From: Caulochytrium protostelioides
Lineage: Eukaryota; Chytridiomycota; Caulochytriomycetes; Caulochytriales; Caulochytriaceae
Assembly (NCBI GenBank): GCA_003615045.1
Contig: ML014370.1
Location: forward strand, 1-21,186
Direction of reading: 5' to 3'
Length of the DNA stretch: 21,186 nucleotides
Shown here: piece after piece, positions 6,871 to 15,920 of the stretch
Numbering within the stretch: position 1 is the stretch's first letter
How the letters are laid out: every line of letters begins with the position of its first letter
Notes under the pieces: generated by a model
Database searches by the model: none
What the model saw: only the letters and a program-made list of their open reading frames with translations
What the model was told of the DNA's origin: nothing
Made by a program: the position numbers and the translations under genes

Positions 6871-9009
6871 ATGTCGTCTTACACGCTTGAGGCCGTCAAG
6901 GCCGCCCTCAAGCAGCGCTCGATTGCGTTCCAAGTGGTCGAGCACTCCGATTCCGCGTCGTTGGAAGCGTGGGAGGCCAATGTCAGGAGCGTCGTGGCCC
7001 ACAGCGAGCTTCTTTTTGCCAAGACGATGCTTCTCAAGCCCAAAGGCGGTTCGGTCACGACGCCGATTCTATACGTGACGACGACCACTAGTGGCGTCAA
7101 CCCAGCCCAGGCTGCCAAGCAGGTGGGTAACAAGGAGGCCCGTGCTGCCGCGGACGACTTGGTGGCCGCCACGCTTCCGTGTGTTACCAACAAGCTCGAT
7201 TTGACGCCCTTTGCCCTGGAATGCGTGCCGGCGGACCGTCTCAACGAGACGCTTCGCGTGGCTGTTTTTGACGCGCTGCTCGACGCGACCTCGACCGCCA
7301 AGATTGCCTTCCGTGCCTTCGCCGGCGACGCGTCGTTTGTCATGGATGCCCATGAATTTGCGAAGTGGGCGGGTCACTTCGATATTGCGTCAATCACCGT
7401 TCCGACCGCGACGCCGACGGCGAGCGCCTCCAAGAACGCTGTCGCTGCGGCTGCCAACGAATCGGCTGAGGATGACAAGGTCATCATTGGTCTGACGGCC
7501 AAGAAGGAGACCGATTTCAAGAACTGGTACCGTCAGCTGCTCATCAAAGCGGAGATGCTTGAGTATTACGATGTCTCCGGCTGCTACGTTCTGCGCCCGA
7601 ACTCCTACTCGATCTGGGAATACATCCAGCAGCACTTTGACGCGGGCATTAAGAAGCTCGGGGTGCGGAACTGCTACTTCCCGATGTTTGTCACCGAAGA
7701 CATGCTCCAAAAAGAGAAGGACCACATTGAGGGATTTGCCCCCGAAGTTGCCTGGGTCACCAAGGCGGGCCAGAGCAATCTGGACAAGCCGGTGGCCATT
7801 CGCCCGACGTCGGAAACCGTCATGTATCCGACGTATGCCAAGTGGATCAAGAGCTGGCGTGACCTGCCGCTCCGTCTGAACCAGTGGTGTAACGTGGTCC
7901 GCTGGGAATTTAAGAACCCGCTTCCCTTTATCCGTACGCGAGAGTTTCTCTGGCAGGAGGGCCACACGGCGTTCGCCACGAAGGCCGAAGCCGACGTCGA
8001 GGTGCGCCACATCCTCCAGCTCTATGCGGACGTGTACGAGCAGTTGCTGGCCGTCCCGATGATGCAGGGCATCAAATCCCACAAGGAGAAGTTCGCGGGG
8101 GGTCTGTACACGACGACGATCGAAGGCTTTGTTCCGAGCACGGGTCGTGGCATCCAGGCGGGGACCTCGCACTGCCTAGGCCAGAACTTTGCCAACATGT
8201 TTGACATCACGTTCCTCGACGACCAGCACCAGAGCCAGAAGGTCTGGCAGAACTCATGGGGGCTGTCGACGCGCACGCTCGGTGTGTTGTGTATGATTCA
8301 CGGCGACAACAAGGGTCTCGTACTTCCTCCCCGCGTGGCCCACACCCAGGTCGTGGTGATGCCTGTGGGGATCACGGCGCGCACGACGGAGCAGGAGCGC
8401 CTTGCCCTGACCAAGGCGGCGACTGATCTGGTGGCTATCCTCAATGCCGCGGGCGTTCGTGCCACCGACGACTGCCGTACCCAGGTGACGCCTGGCTACA
8501 AGTTCAACCACTGGGAATTGCGTGGTATTCCGATTCGTCTGGAGATTGGCCCGCGTGATCTCGCTAAGAAGGAAACGCGCGCTGTCCGTCGCGACACCGG
8601 TGAGGCCTGTAACCTCTCCGTGGCGGAGATCGTCGTCTCGACGCAGAAGCTGCTGGATACGATGCAGTCTGAGATGCTTGCACGTGCCACGGCGGAGCGT
8701 GACTCCCGCATTCGTGAAATCATGCTTTTTGAGAACGGATTTGTCGAGGCCCTCAATGCGAAGTGCATGGTGGTCTCGCCCTGGTGCAACCGCGAGGCTT
8801 GCGAGGACTGGGTCAAGGACAACAGCGCGCGTCAGGATGACGGATCAGATGCCCCTATTGACGAGAAGGAACCCTCCATGGGTGCCAAAACGCTCTGCCT
8901 GCCTTTCGCCTACAACGAAGACCCGTCCCGCAAGTTTAAGGAAGGAACCAAGTGTTTTGCGTGTGACAAGCCGGCCGATCTCTGGGCACTGTGGGGCCGA
9001 AGCTATTAA
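6871..9009 (+). CDS. Prolyl-tRNA synthetase with N-terminal YbaK-like domain
   Basis: 712-residue class II aminoacyl-tRNA synthetase that charges tRNA-Pro. Residues 1 to about 165 resemble the YbaK/INS editing-type domain found at the N terminus of fungal and some protist enzymes. The catalytic core starts near 207 (ETDFKNWYRQLLIKAEM) and has the proline-site block RPTSETVMYPTYAKW near 311, motif 2 with FIRTREFLWQEGHTAF near 353-368 and motif 3 with LGVLCMIHGDNKGLVLPPR near 471-489. An anticodon-binding domain follows (HTQVVVMPVG), and then the eukaryotic/archaeal C-terminal zinc region with C-x4-C (CNREAC) and C-x2-C (CFAC), ending in GRSY as is typical. The start is set at MSSYTLEAVKAAL, where YbaK homology begins. 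No intron is needed. It should be the cytosolic enzyme. Confidence 0.95.
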   Translation: MSSYTLEAVKAALKQRSIAFQVVEHSDSASLEAWEANVRSVVAHSELLFAKTMLLKPKGGSVTTPILYVTTTTSGVNPAQAAKQVGNKEARAAADDLVAATLPCVTNKLDLTPFALECVPADRLNETLRVAVFDALLDATSTAKIAFRAFAGDASFVMDAHEFAKWAGHFDIASITVPTATPTASASKNAVAAAANESAEDDKVIIGLTAKKETDFKNWYRQLLIKAEMLEYYDVSGCYVLRPNSYSIWEYIQQHFDAGIKKLGVRNCYFPMFVTEDMLQKEKDHIEGFAPEVAWVTKAGQSNLDKPVAIRPTSETVMYPTYAKWIKSWRDLPLRLNQWCNVVRWEFKNPLPFIRTREFLWQEGHTAFATKAEADVEVRHILQLYADVYEQLLAVPMMQGIKSHKEKFAGGLYTTTIEGFVPSTGRGIQAGTSHCLGQNFANMFDITFLDDQHQSQKVWQNSWGLSTRTLGVLCMIHGDNKGLVLPPRVAHTQVVVMPVGITARTTEQERLALTKAATDLVAILNAAGVRATDDCRTQVTPGYKFNHWELRGIPIRLEIGPRDLAKKETRAVRRDTGEACNLSVAEIVVSTQKLLDTMQSEMLARATAERDSRIREIMLFENGFVEALNAKCMVVSPWCNREACEDWVKDNSARQDDGSDAPIDEKEPSMGAKTLCLPFAYNEDPSRKFKEGTKCFACDKPADLWALWGRSY

Positions 9010-9205
9010 GCTACGAAACCAGTCGGTGCCAACACCGTACGTGTTCGCCCAGCGTCGCCCGTGGGGGGCACCAGCGCAAGAACGGCGCCTTTTCCTTTCC
9101 TCGGAACTTGTCTGCTCCCCAGAAGAATTCTTCATAGCGCCAATCACATTTACATTATCAAATCTACAATATGTGTTGCGTCGAACGCCGCACGTGTCTT
9201 TATGG

Positions 9206-12200
9206 CTACAAAGGCTGGGGACTTGAACTGGGCGAGCGGGGACGCCCGTGTAAGGGCAGCGCTGGCGGGTGATGCATCGTGGGAGGTGAACCGGAAGGCG
9301 ACACCGAGGCCGACGCCTCTCGCGGTGGCTCGGATTCCTGGGAAAGGGCCTCCTGTGACGCGCGGCGCATGGCGCTATGCCGGACAGTTCCGGTCCGCAG
9401 GGCATGACCCAACAACTCGAAGTCGCCTTCTTCCAGAACGCGGCCGACGCCGACACTGTATCCGTTGCGAATCGAAAGTCGTTTCGAGAACGGCGCCATG
9501 CCTTCTACCGGCTTGAGCATGCTGGCAATATTGGCATCTGGCTCGGGAACCAAAGCCAGGAAACTGAGTTGAACCGCGTTCTCGAGAAACGTGGTGGGCG
9601 AGGTGCGATTTACAGGGGAAGACAGATGGCTTGAGTCTCGATGGCGAGGCCCAGGGCTCGATGGCGGTGGCTGTGGGTTCACCAACTTGGGATGATCCTC
9701 TTGACTTCGGCGATCGGAAGTGGGCTTGCCGCGGATCACGAAGCAATCTTTTTTCGCTCGCCGCACATTCTCTTGGTGCGCCTGATCGAGAACGCGCGAG
9801 AATTCAACAAGGGTTCCGAAGATATTGTACGCATGACTCAGAAGCAGCGACAACGGCTCGCCCGTCAGTTGCGTGACGTGTTCCACGCTGCTTGGGCCGG
9901 AAACAGAAAACTCATTAAAGAATTGACAGAGCGTATGAAGCTCCCAGATCATTTGCTTTTGCAGCTTGGAAATCGCTCCTACCTGCGATTCAGCGTCATC
10001 AACGAAGTGTCGCATTTTTTCGAAGTAAGGGTCTGCTGTAGCGTCAGCGGATGCAAGAGTCTGAGCGACAGGCGAATCCCCAGGGTCAGCGTCTGCTTGG
10101 GGCGAGCGAGGGCCTAGTGCGGGCCCATTGCGCTGGTTGCCATTCCCTTCGTGAACAACGGCCATGACCGACTGGAAACCTTGCTGTAGCAGGGCAACGG
10201 CTTGCAGAAGTGACTCGGGGTGAATGCGAGAAGCGCTGGGGACAAGAGGAAGATCGGAAATAAAAGAGCGTTCATGGACATCTGCTTGACTCGCAATGTA
10301 GTGTAACAGCGTCGGCGTTGTCGCGGGATCATTTGTGCGCGTGTCTCGCAGGGCCAAGAGTGCATCAATATGGAACGACTTGGCGTTTCCTCGGAAGGAC
10401 GATCCATTGAGATAGTTTCCAACGACCAAAATGCGCGCGAGAAGTTTACGCAAGGGCAAATTGTTGCGAACTTGCGCACTGGCGTCAATTAGGGTCTGGA
10501 CATCTGGCAGCAACTCCTGCATCTCGCCGGCAAAGCGGTGAACGTACAGCATATTGGAGAGTCGTGATGCGATATCCGGAAACATTCGGAGTGCATCCAC
10601 CAACTTCTCAGGGTCGGCCAATTCACCTCGATCGCCTTCGTACTCAGCCAAGAGCGCCATCTCATCGGGTGTGGGTAAGCTCTGAAGTAGAGTGGTGATC
10701 CGTTCGATAGTCAGTACGGTCATATCGGCGCACTTTAAGGCCCGGACGAGGGTGTCCAAAGAAAGCCGAAGACCAGCAAAGGCAATCGCCATATTTTGCG
10801 CACGACCGCGGTTCAACAGTGTGATCTTCGTCGATACTGCTTTTGAGGGCGTCGTGACCGAGCCGGACACCTCCTTCCCGTTCTCCTTGATAAAAAGACG
10901 CATCAACAACTCAGCATCGCTATCAAGTAACGTCAAGTCAGACGTCTCGGAGAGCACCGTTTCCCAAATAGTTCCAGTGGTCTCCGCGTTTATTTTTTTC
11001 CACTGTAGCATCTTCATGGGTTTAGAAGCCTGGCGGAAGACCATATTTTTGGAGCAAGAAGCCGATTCAGGAGCCAGCGGCGGTGGCGGTGGTGGCGGTG
11101 GTGGTGGTGGTGGTGGCGGCGGCGGCGGTGGTGGTGGTGGTGGTGGTGGTGGTGGCGGTAGAGCATCCGACAATCCCTTCTCCGAGAGCCCATCTGATCC
11201 CATTATGCTCGAAACATCGCTTTCGCCGGAGAATAAGGAAGATAGATCAGCTTCACTGTCCGATTTGCTTGTAAACGACTGGTTTGGCTCCAATTGAGAC
11301 GCCTGAAGCCGCTGCTGATGGTTCCGGAGACGACGCTTACGACGGCGACGACTGGGCTCCCGCTTCTTCCGGACGGAAAAGTCCACCAGATTGATGCTGT
11401 CAATGAGCTGCTGTACTTTATCTAGGCCGGGACCCAGTTCATCCACTTGGTCAAGATTGGCCAGCCTGTCGCTCGTGGCCATCGCGTGGTCGAGCCGCAT
11501 CTGCGCGACCAGCGCCTGCATGGCTTGAAGCTGCTCCCACAGGAGCACCGGACTCTGTGAAGTCGATGGCTTCAATGGATGATTCGGGGGGTCCGAAGGT
11601 TCTTTGGCGATATCGGTATCGGGGTGTGTGCCGGCGCCACCCGAGGTGATAGCGGGCTTCACCATCGAACGTTGATCTATTTCCGGCCCCACTCCCGTAC
11701 GGGCGTCCAGCCCTACGAGGAAGGTATTTGCGGCACAGATGCGGCTTGGGCTGAGTTCTGTCTCACCATCACCATCGGGGAAACGATCAGTTTTGCTGCC
11801 ATGATCGGTTGCATTATTAGTGGAGTGAGAGAGGCGTTGCCCCTTGACATTGCCTTCATCCAGACCCTGCCTTCTTACGCTAGCTCTTCGGAGATACTCT
11901 AGTTCCTTTTGCTGAAGGGCGTTCTCTCGCCGGGCCATATGCAGTTGCTCTCGCAAGGACATGAGCTCTTGGCTGACGGCAGTCAGGTGCGAACCAGGGG
12001 CTTCGTTCTGAGCCACGTTAGTACCTTTTACGCCCATATCCGCGTCTCTGGAAAAAGAAGGCAGATGGAGAATCACCTGCTCCATCGCGAGTTTTAGTGC
12101 GTCGATATGCGCCGGGTGGAGGGCATCCAGCATCGCACCCGTGGGATCATCCGATTCGGCCTGGAACATAGGATCGCTTTGGGGCAGCAGAGGCGATACA

Positions 12201-15100
12201 CCGGCTATTTGCGCGACAACATGATACACAACCTGTAGTGCGGCAGGGCATATGCGGCATCGGTCGAGCTCCTCGAGTATCGATAGCAACATGACGGTGC
12301 CCAGTCGCTGTCTGGAATGCAACAAGGAATGTCCGAGCTGCTGCACAAAGTCTTCGGAAGTAGTGCCACCTATCCTGTCCTGAAACACGGCCAAAAATTG
12401 CGAATGCATCCGTCTTACATGGCGGGACCATGATGTTTCCTCTACACTTGAATCATTCGAACGCTCCTCCAAATATATGACGAGCTGCTGTCGAAGATTC
12501 CGAACCATTTCGCGGTCACCAGAAGGCAGGTTCCCGATCGAGTTCGTATCGCTGGCGCTATCCTCGTACGTGTCACCCGCAAGGTCCGTAGGGGACAGAT
12601 GGCCAGCAGCATGGCCATCACAAACATGGCCAAGAATTTCCACCACCCGCGCTAAGCCAGCCGCCTCGAGTTGCGATCGGAATGCGCAGCGTTCGTTCAC
12701 ATCGTCTGAGGAGGAAATTAACCCATTGAAAAATGCCAGCACGGACTCTCGATAAGACATGATCGCTTTGAGGAAGGCATCATCATCACATGTCCGCTGA
12801 TTTTCATCCATGAGCCAAAACTGCTGCTCAATCGTGAAACCGCGGGTCAACGTCTCATTCAAAATCGAGGGTTGGCACGGTAGGAAGGGATGAAGCAGCG
12901 AAACGATCAGATACTGAAACGGCGAGCTTTCCCGCTGGCGGCGGGCGAGGGAGGCAAAGGCATTCATAACGATCTGGCGACACCCTGACTGTATGAAGAT
13001 CAGAGGATTCAGCAATTCAATGGCTTCGCATCGCAGCTGCATCGTGAGTTTGCGGAGATGCAGAGTATGCCTGGCAGGCCCATCTTGTGCACCATCGGTC
13101 GGGGAAAGATCAGTCACGGTCAACTCTATATCAGGAACGTCGAGACAAAAGGTGAACTGAAGTAAGAGGTGCTCGTTTTCGCTAATACTTGTCAGCCCTT
13201 CTTTGGTATTCGCCACAAGGCGCAGGCAGCGCAGCGCTTCAAGTCGGAGCTCGTCCAGCACAACATGGTCCGAGTAGGAGATATGCGCCCCAGATGTGTT
13301 CGCTGGCCGTCCAGGGTAGGGTATATGGGGATCGACTGGTAGGAGCGGCGCCAAACGCGTAACCGCATCGGTGTGTCCACGACGGGGTTGTGGGAGGAGG
13401 CCTAATGTCGTGTTCGAGCCCTCGTGGGCGCAAAAGCGATCCTGCCGCTCCCACTTAACCTGAACAAGCCGCGCAAGCGTAATGCGGAAACAATCGACGC
13501 CCTTGATGCCATTATCTTGAAGATGCAGCACCACCGTGCGACAGAAGGCCGTAATCCACTGCGAAGATGATAGACTCAGCGTGATGCGGAAAGCCGTCAA
13601 ATGGCGATATAGTGCTTTCAACGGCATATGCGTATTCCCGATCTGAGCGATTAACAACGACGGTGACGTCTCCGCTGGTTTGGGTGGCACAGGGGGCACG
13701 CTGCTCTCCTTCCAGGTCTCGGCGGTGGGGTCCTGCTCCGTCGGTAAAGTGGCAGAGTCCCGAATCACCGGCATGCCGCGCGGCCCTGCGGGTCGGGTTG
13801 AAGGTCGGAGATTAGCTCTGTACTCCAAAAACTGGGCAATAATTTGTCGCTTGCGTTCAGTACTCAGCTGCCGATTCATGCTACCGCGGCGCACTGGATC
13901 CACTTGCATGATGCTTAAAATGTGCATGAACTCCGCATCGAGTGAGGCCCCTGTCGACAGTCCCTGTGGATTCAAGAGAACCCCCGACGACGACGCCTCG
14001 ATCTCGATATGACGACGATACTGCGCAATCACGATGCGCTTAGAAGCAGCGGACATGGTGGAGAGCATCTTGGATCGTGTCATGCCGGTGATTTTCAAGC
14101 GATCCAGCACCATGGTGAAGAGGTCGTCCAGATCCTGGCGGTGCATCCGTTTGACCTGCGTCTCAGAGGGCATCTGAGCCAGGAAGGCAAAGTCTGGCTC
14201 ACGCATGGGCGGCTCATGGGCAATAGCCGCATGCACCGAGTCCACTCGCTGTGGGGGCTCGTACGCCAGCCAGCTTGGATCCCGATCGGGCTGGCGTCCG
14301 GAAAGGTCGGGAGTCCAGAATGACGGCCGGTGAGCGTTACATTCCGGTGACGGGCGGACGCCGTCCGCCAGCGGCGCGGTGGCCGTGGGCGACAACCGAT
14401 CGGGCGACCGATCCGGTGACGCAGTACGTGACACGGTACGTGACGCGGGCAATGACGTGGCGCCCGCCGGGCGATCTGACTTTCGGGTCGTGAGGGGCCG
14501 GACCACAGCCGTCTGGCGCTGCTGCTGCTGCTGCTGTAGCATCAATCGCTTTTTGCTGGGCGTCATGCCCATCAGCGTGCGAAGCGCATCGCCGTCCAAC
14601 TTAAGCTCTCCCAGGAGCTGCACGAAGGCCTGATCCAGGTGAGCCGGCAGTTGCTCGCCGTGACCGATCGGCATCCCATGCGGTGGCGACGCCGTTCGAT
14701 GTGGCGACTCCGCCAGGTCTGCGAGCGAAGGGGGGCTCGGCGTTGGCGTTGGCGTCGGCGTCGGCGTCGGCGTCTGGGTCAGTATCCGGGTCGGTGTTGG
14801 CGTCCAGTGGACCGTCGTGCTCGACGGGCCGGAAGGGTCACACGGGGTGGCGGACGGTTTCCGGGAGAGGGCCGACAAGAAGCTTCCCTCCGATCGGACA
14901 GATATCGGTGTCAAGGCACGGAGGCCGGTGATCAAGCGATTGCGTTTGGAGCCAGCTCCGCTCGACTCGGAAGACGTGTCGCCCCGGACATTCCTGCCCG
15001 CACCCTGACTTCCGTACTGATCCCTTCGCGACTTCCGGCGCGACAGGCTCAAGGACCCCGAATCGGCTCTATCAGGCGGTCGCAGGGGTGAGGCGGGCAT
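9206..15100 (-). CDS. Diaphanous-related formin, 1964 aa
   Basis: Actin nucleator and elongator in one uninterrupted frame. Residues 1-150 are Ser/Pro/Thr-rich, with TPTPT units from a GGCGTY repeat. Three GBD-like helical motifs follow (about 155-190, 324-364, 387-427), then the armadillo-type FH3 region to about 960 and a coiled coil near 1030-1065. The FH1 region has 27 consecutive prolines (1315-1341) that would recruit profilin-actin. FH2 spans about 1355-1780, opening with KPMKMLQWKKINAETTGTIW and including LLARILVVGNYLNGSSFRG, the actin-binding core. Near 1893-1917, FELLGHALRTG followed by RHSAMRR resembles a DAD, so Rho-type GTPase release from autoinhibition is likely. It converges with the synthetase gene, 196 bp apart. 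Start chosen as the first ATG of the frame. Confidence 0.93.
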   Translation of the reverse strand: MPASPLRPPDRADSGSLSLSRRKSRRDQYGSQGAGRNVRGDTSSESSGAGSKRNRLITGLRALTPISVRSEGSFLSALSRKPSATPCDPSGPSSTTVHWTPTPTRILTQTPTPTPTPTPTPSPPSLADLAESPHRTASPPHGMPIGHGEQLPAHLDQAFVQLLGELKLDGDALRTLMGMTPSKKRLMLQQQQQQRQTAVVRPLTTRKSDRPAGATSLPASRTVSRTASPDRSPDRLSPTATAPLADGVRPSPECNAHRPSFWTPDLSGRQPDRDPSWLAYEPPQRVDSVHAAIAHEPPMREPDFAFLAQMPSETQVKRMHRQDLDDLFTMVLDRLKITGMTRSKMLSTMSAASKRIVIAQYRRHIEIEASSSGVLLNPQGLSTGASLDAEFMHILSIMQVDPVRRGSMNRQLSTERKRQIIAQFLEYRANLRPSTRPAGPRGMPVIRDSATLPTEQDPTAETWKESSVPPVPPKPAETSPSLLIAQIGNTHMPLKALYRHLTAFRITLSLSSSQWITAFCRTVVLHLQDNGIKGVDCFRITLARLVQVKWERQDRFCAHEGSNTTLGLLPQPRRGHTDAVTRLAPLLPVDPHIPYPGRPANTSGAHISYSDHVVLDELRLEALRCLRLVANTKEGLTSISENEHLLLQFTFCLDVPDIELTVTDLSPTDGAQDGPARHTLHLRKLTMQLRCEAIELLNPLIFIQSGCRQIVMNAFASLARRQRESSPFQYLIVSLLHPFLPCQPSILNETLTRGFTIEQQFWLMDENQRTCDDDAFLKAIMSYRESVLAFFNGLISSSDDVNERCAFRSQLEAAGLARVVEILGHVCDGHAAGHLSPTDLAGDTYEDSASDTNSIGNLPSGDREMVRNLRQQLVIYLEERSNDSSVEETSWSRHVRRMHSQFLAVFQDRIGGTTSEDFVQQLGHSLLHSRQRLGTVMLLSILEELDRCRICPAALQVVYHVVAQIAGVSPLLPQSDPMFQAESDDPTGAMLDALHPAHIDALKLAMEQVILHLPSFSRDADMGVKGTNVAQNEAPGSHLTAVSQELMSLREQLHMARRENALQQKELEYLRRASVRRQGLDEGNVKGQRLSHSTNNATDHGSKTDRFPDGDGETELSPSRICAANTFLVGLDARTGVGPEIDQRSMVKPAITSGGAGTHPDTDIAKEPSDPPNHPLKPSTSQSPVLLWEQLQAMQALVAQMRLDHAMATSDRLANLDQVDELGPGLDKVQQLIDSINLVDFSVRKKREPSRRRRKRRLRNHQQRLQASQLEPNQSFTSKSDSEADLSSLFSGESDVSSIMGSDGLSEKGLSDALPPPPPPPPPPPPPPPPPPPPPPPPPPPLAPESASCSKNMVFRQASKPMKMLQWKKINAETTGTIWETVLSETSDLTLLDSDAELLMRLFIKENGKEVSGSVTTPSKAVSTKITLLNRGRAQNMAIAFAGLRLSLDTLVRALKCADMTVLTIERITTLLQSLPTPDEMALLAEYEGDRGELADPEKLVDALRMFPDIASRLSNMLYVHRFAGEMQELLPDVQTLIDASAQVRNNLPLRKLLARILVVGNYLNGSSFRGNAKSFHIDALLALRDTRTNDPATTPTLLHYIASQADVHERSFISDLPLVPSASRIHPESLLQAVALLQQGFQSVMAVVHEGNGNQRNGPALGPRSPQADADPGDSPVAQTLASADATADPYFEKMRHFVDDAESQVGAISKLQKQMIWELHTLCQFFNEFSVSGPSSVEHVTQLTGEPLSLLLSHAYNIFGTLVEFSRVLDQAHQENVRRAKKDCFVIRGKPTSDRRSQEDHPKLVNPQPPPSSPGPRHRDSSHLSSPVNRTSPTTFLENAVQLSFLALVPEPDANIASMLKPVEGMAPFSKRLSIRNGYSVGVGRVLEEGDFELLGHALRTGTVRHSAMRRASQEALSQESEPPREASASVSPSGSPPTMHHPPALPLHGRPRSPSSSPQPL
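11078..11158 (-). repeat. (GGT/GGC)n coding 27 prolines of FH1
   Basis: Plus strand reads uninterrupted GGN triplets; on the minus strand these are 27 proline codons. The tract is a single pure block, whereas many FH1 regions have several spaced short blocks. Slippage-prone, so its exact length may vary or be mis-assembled. Confidence 0.9.
14518..14535 (-). repeat. GCT trinucleotide repeat (polyglutamine) in the formin
   Basis: Six GCT units in a row on the plus strand; read as CAG on the minus strand they give the glutamine run after residue 185. Confidence 0.7.
14739..14774 (-). repeat. Six GGCGTY units coding TP repeats
   Basis: Two GGCGTT and four GGCGTC units in tandem encode the alternating Thr-Pro stretch in the disordered N terminus of the formin. 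Confidence 0.8.
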
Positions 15101-15757
15101 GGCCGAGATGGCACCAGGTGGAGTAGGGCCAACATAAGTTGCAAGGTCAGGGGGCCATCAACGACAACACGAGGGCTCGGGATTTTAGGATTCTAGGATT
15201 CTGAATCTCTGAATTACGGCTCAAAATCAGGACTCAGGCTCGGGGCTCAGGCTTAGGATTAGTTCGGAGAGACAGATCCGGACTCGGGAGAACTCCGCAG
15301 TACGATATCGCGACCCGAACCGCTATCAAGACCGCTATCCTGTCCTGCGGGAAAGAAACGAGCTCTTTAATATGGGTGCCCGTGATCTAGGTGCTGCCCG
15401 GCAGCCGGATAGCACCCAGCAGCGTTGAAACGAGCACGCGAGGGAAAAAAACGCCACTGTCAACCTTGCGCGCGTGCTTCGTGCCGCCTAATTGATGAGT
15501 GGGGAAATGGCGCAGGCGAAAGCAAACGGCGAGGCGAAGGCGGAGCTTGAGGCGGGCTGCAAAACGCCACATATGTGCCATTTGTGCGAGCGCGTGCACC
15601 CCCGACACCCAGACGAGAAAAGGGCGCGGTCGGCCCCCCCCCCTAAAAAAAAAAAAAAAAAAAACGGCCAAAAAAAGGGCCAAAAAACGGCCAGAGACCC
15701 ACCAAGAAGCGGCCAATGACCGACCGCTGACGACTGTTTCATTGTACAACACGCACA
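15101..15757. other. Formin upstream region with C10/A20 tract
   Basis: 657 bp between the formin start and the solo Fanzor 3' end. The formin-proximal half has short iterations (AGGATTCT, CTCAGGCT). At 15634-15664 ten C are followed by CTA-type junction and twenty A, and at 15665-15716 GGCC blocks are spaced by A-rich runs about 12 nt apart. A TTTAATATGG near 15365 could be an AT-rich promoter element. No gene was recognised in either direction. Confidence 0.55.
15634..15697. repeat. C10/A20 tract followed by GGCC-A(n) iterations
   Basis: A homopolymer C run (15634-15643) and a homopolymer A run (15645-15664) stand side by side, then CGGCC, GGGCC and CGGCC alternate with runs of six or seven A. 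Simple-sequence DNA, possibly an old poly(A) tail that has expanded. Confidence 0.6.
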
Positions 15758-15901
15758 CCGCTGCAGCCCAAGATCGGCAAGCTCATCCGACGATGAGCCC
15801 CGATGAACCCGACGATGATCCAATGCTACTGCCTCTGTGGGGGACCCCTGGGGGGCACTTGAGAGGGGAGGGGTGCGTGTTGGGTAGAGGAGAGTGGGCC
15901 T
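15758..15901 (+). mobile_element. Solo 3' end of a Fanzor-type element
   Basis: The sequence CTGCAGCCCAAGATCGGCAA (15761-15780) matches the last codons of the left Fanzor copy (protein LQPKIGKLIRR, stop at 15794-15796). It continues into the shared noncoding module: TGCTACTGCCTCTGTGGGGG (15823-15842), four G-runs, GTGCGTGTTGGG and terminal GGGCCT (15896-15901). No other Fanzor coding sequence precedes it, so this is a 5'-truncated or internally deleted copy. It lies between the formin promoter and the SF3B3 3' end. Confidence 0.75.
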
Positions 15902-15920
15902 GTACGTACTTTAAAATTGT

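Noticed and set aside
7390-8172. 260-codon open frame antisense to prolyl-tRNA synthetase
   Set aside because: It lies wholly inside a strongly conserved gene and shows no domain; antisense frames are common in GC-rich coding DNA.
10692-11297. 201-codon frame with a long glycine run
   Set aside because: Antisense of the formin FH1 proline tract and FH2 start.
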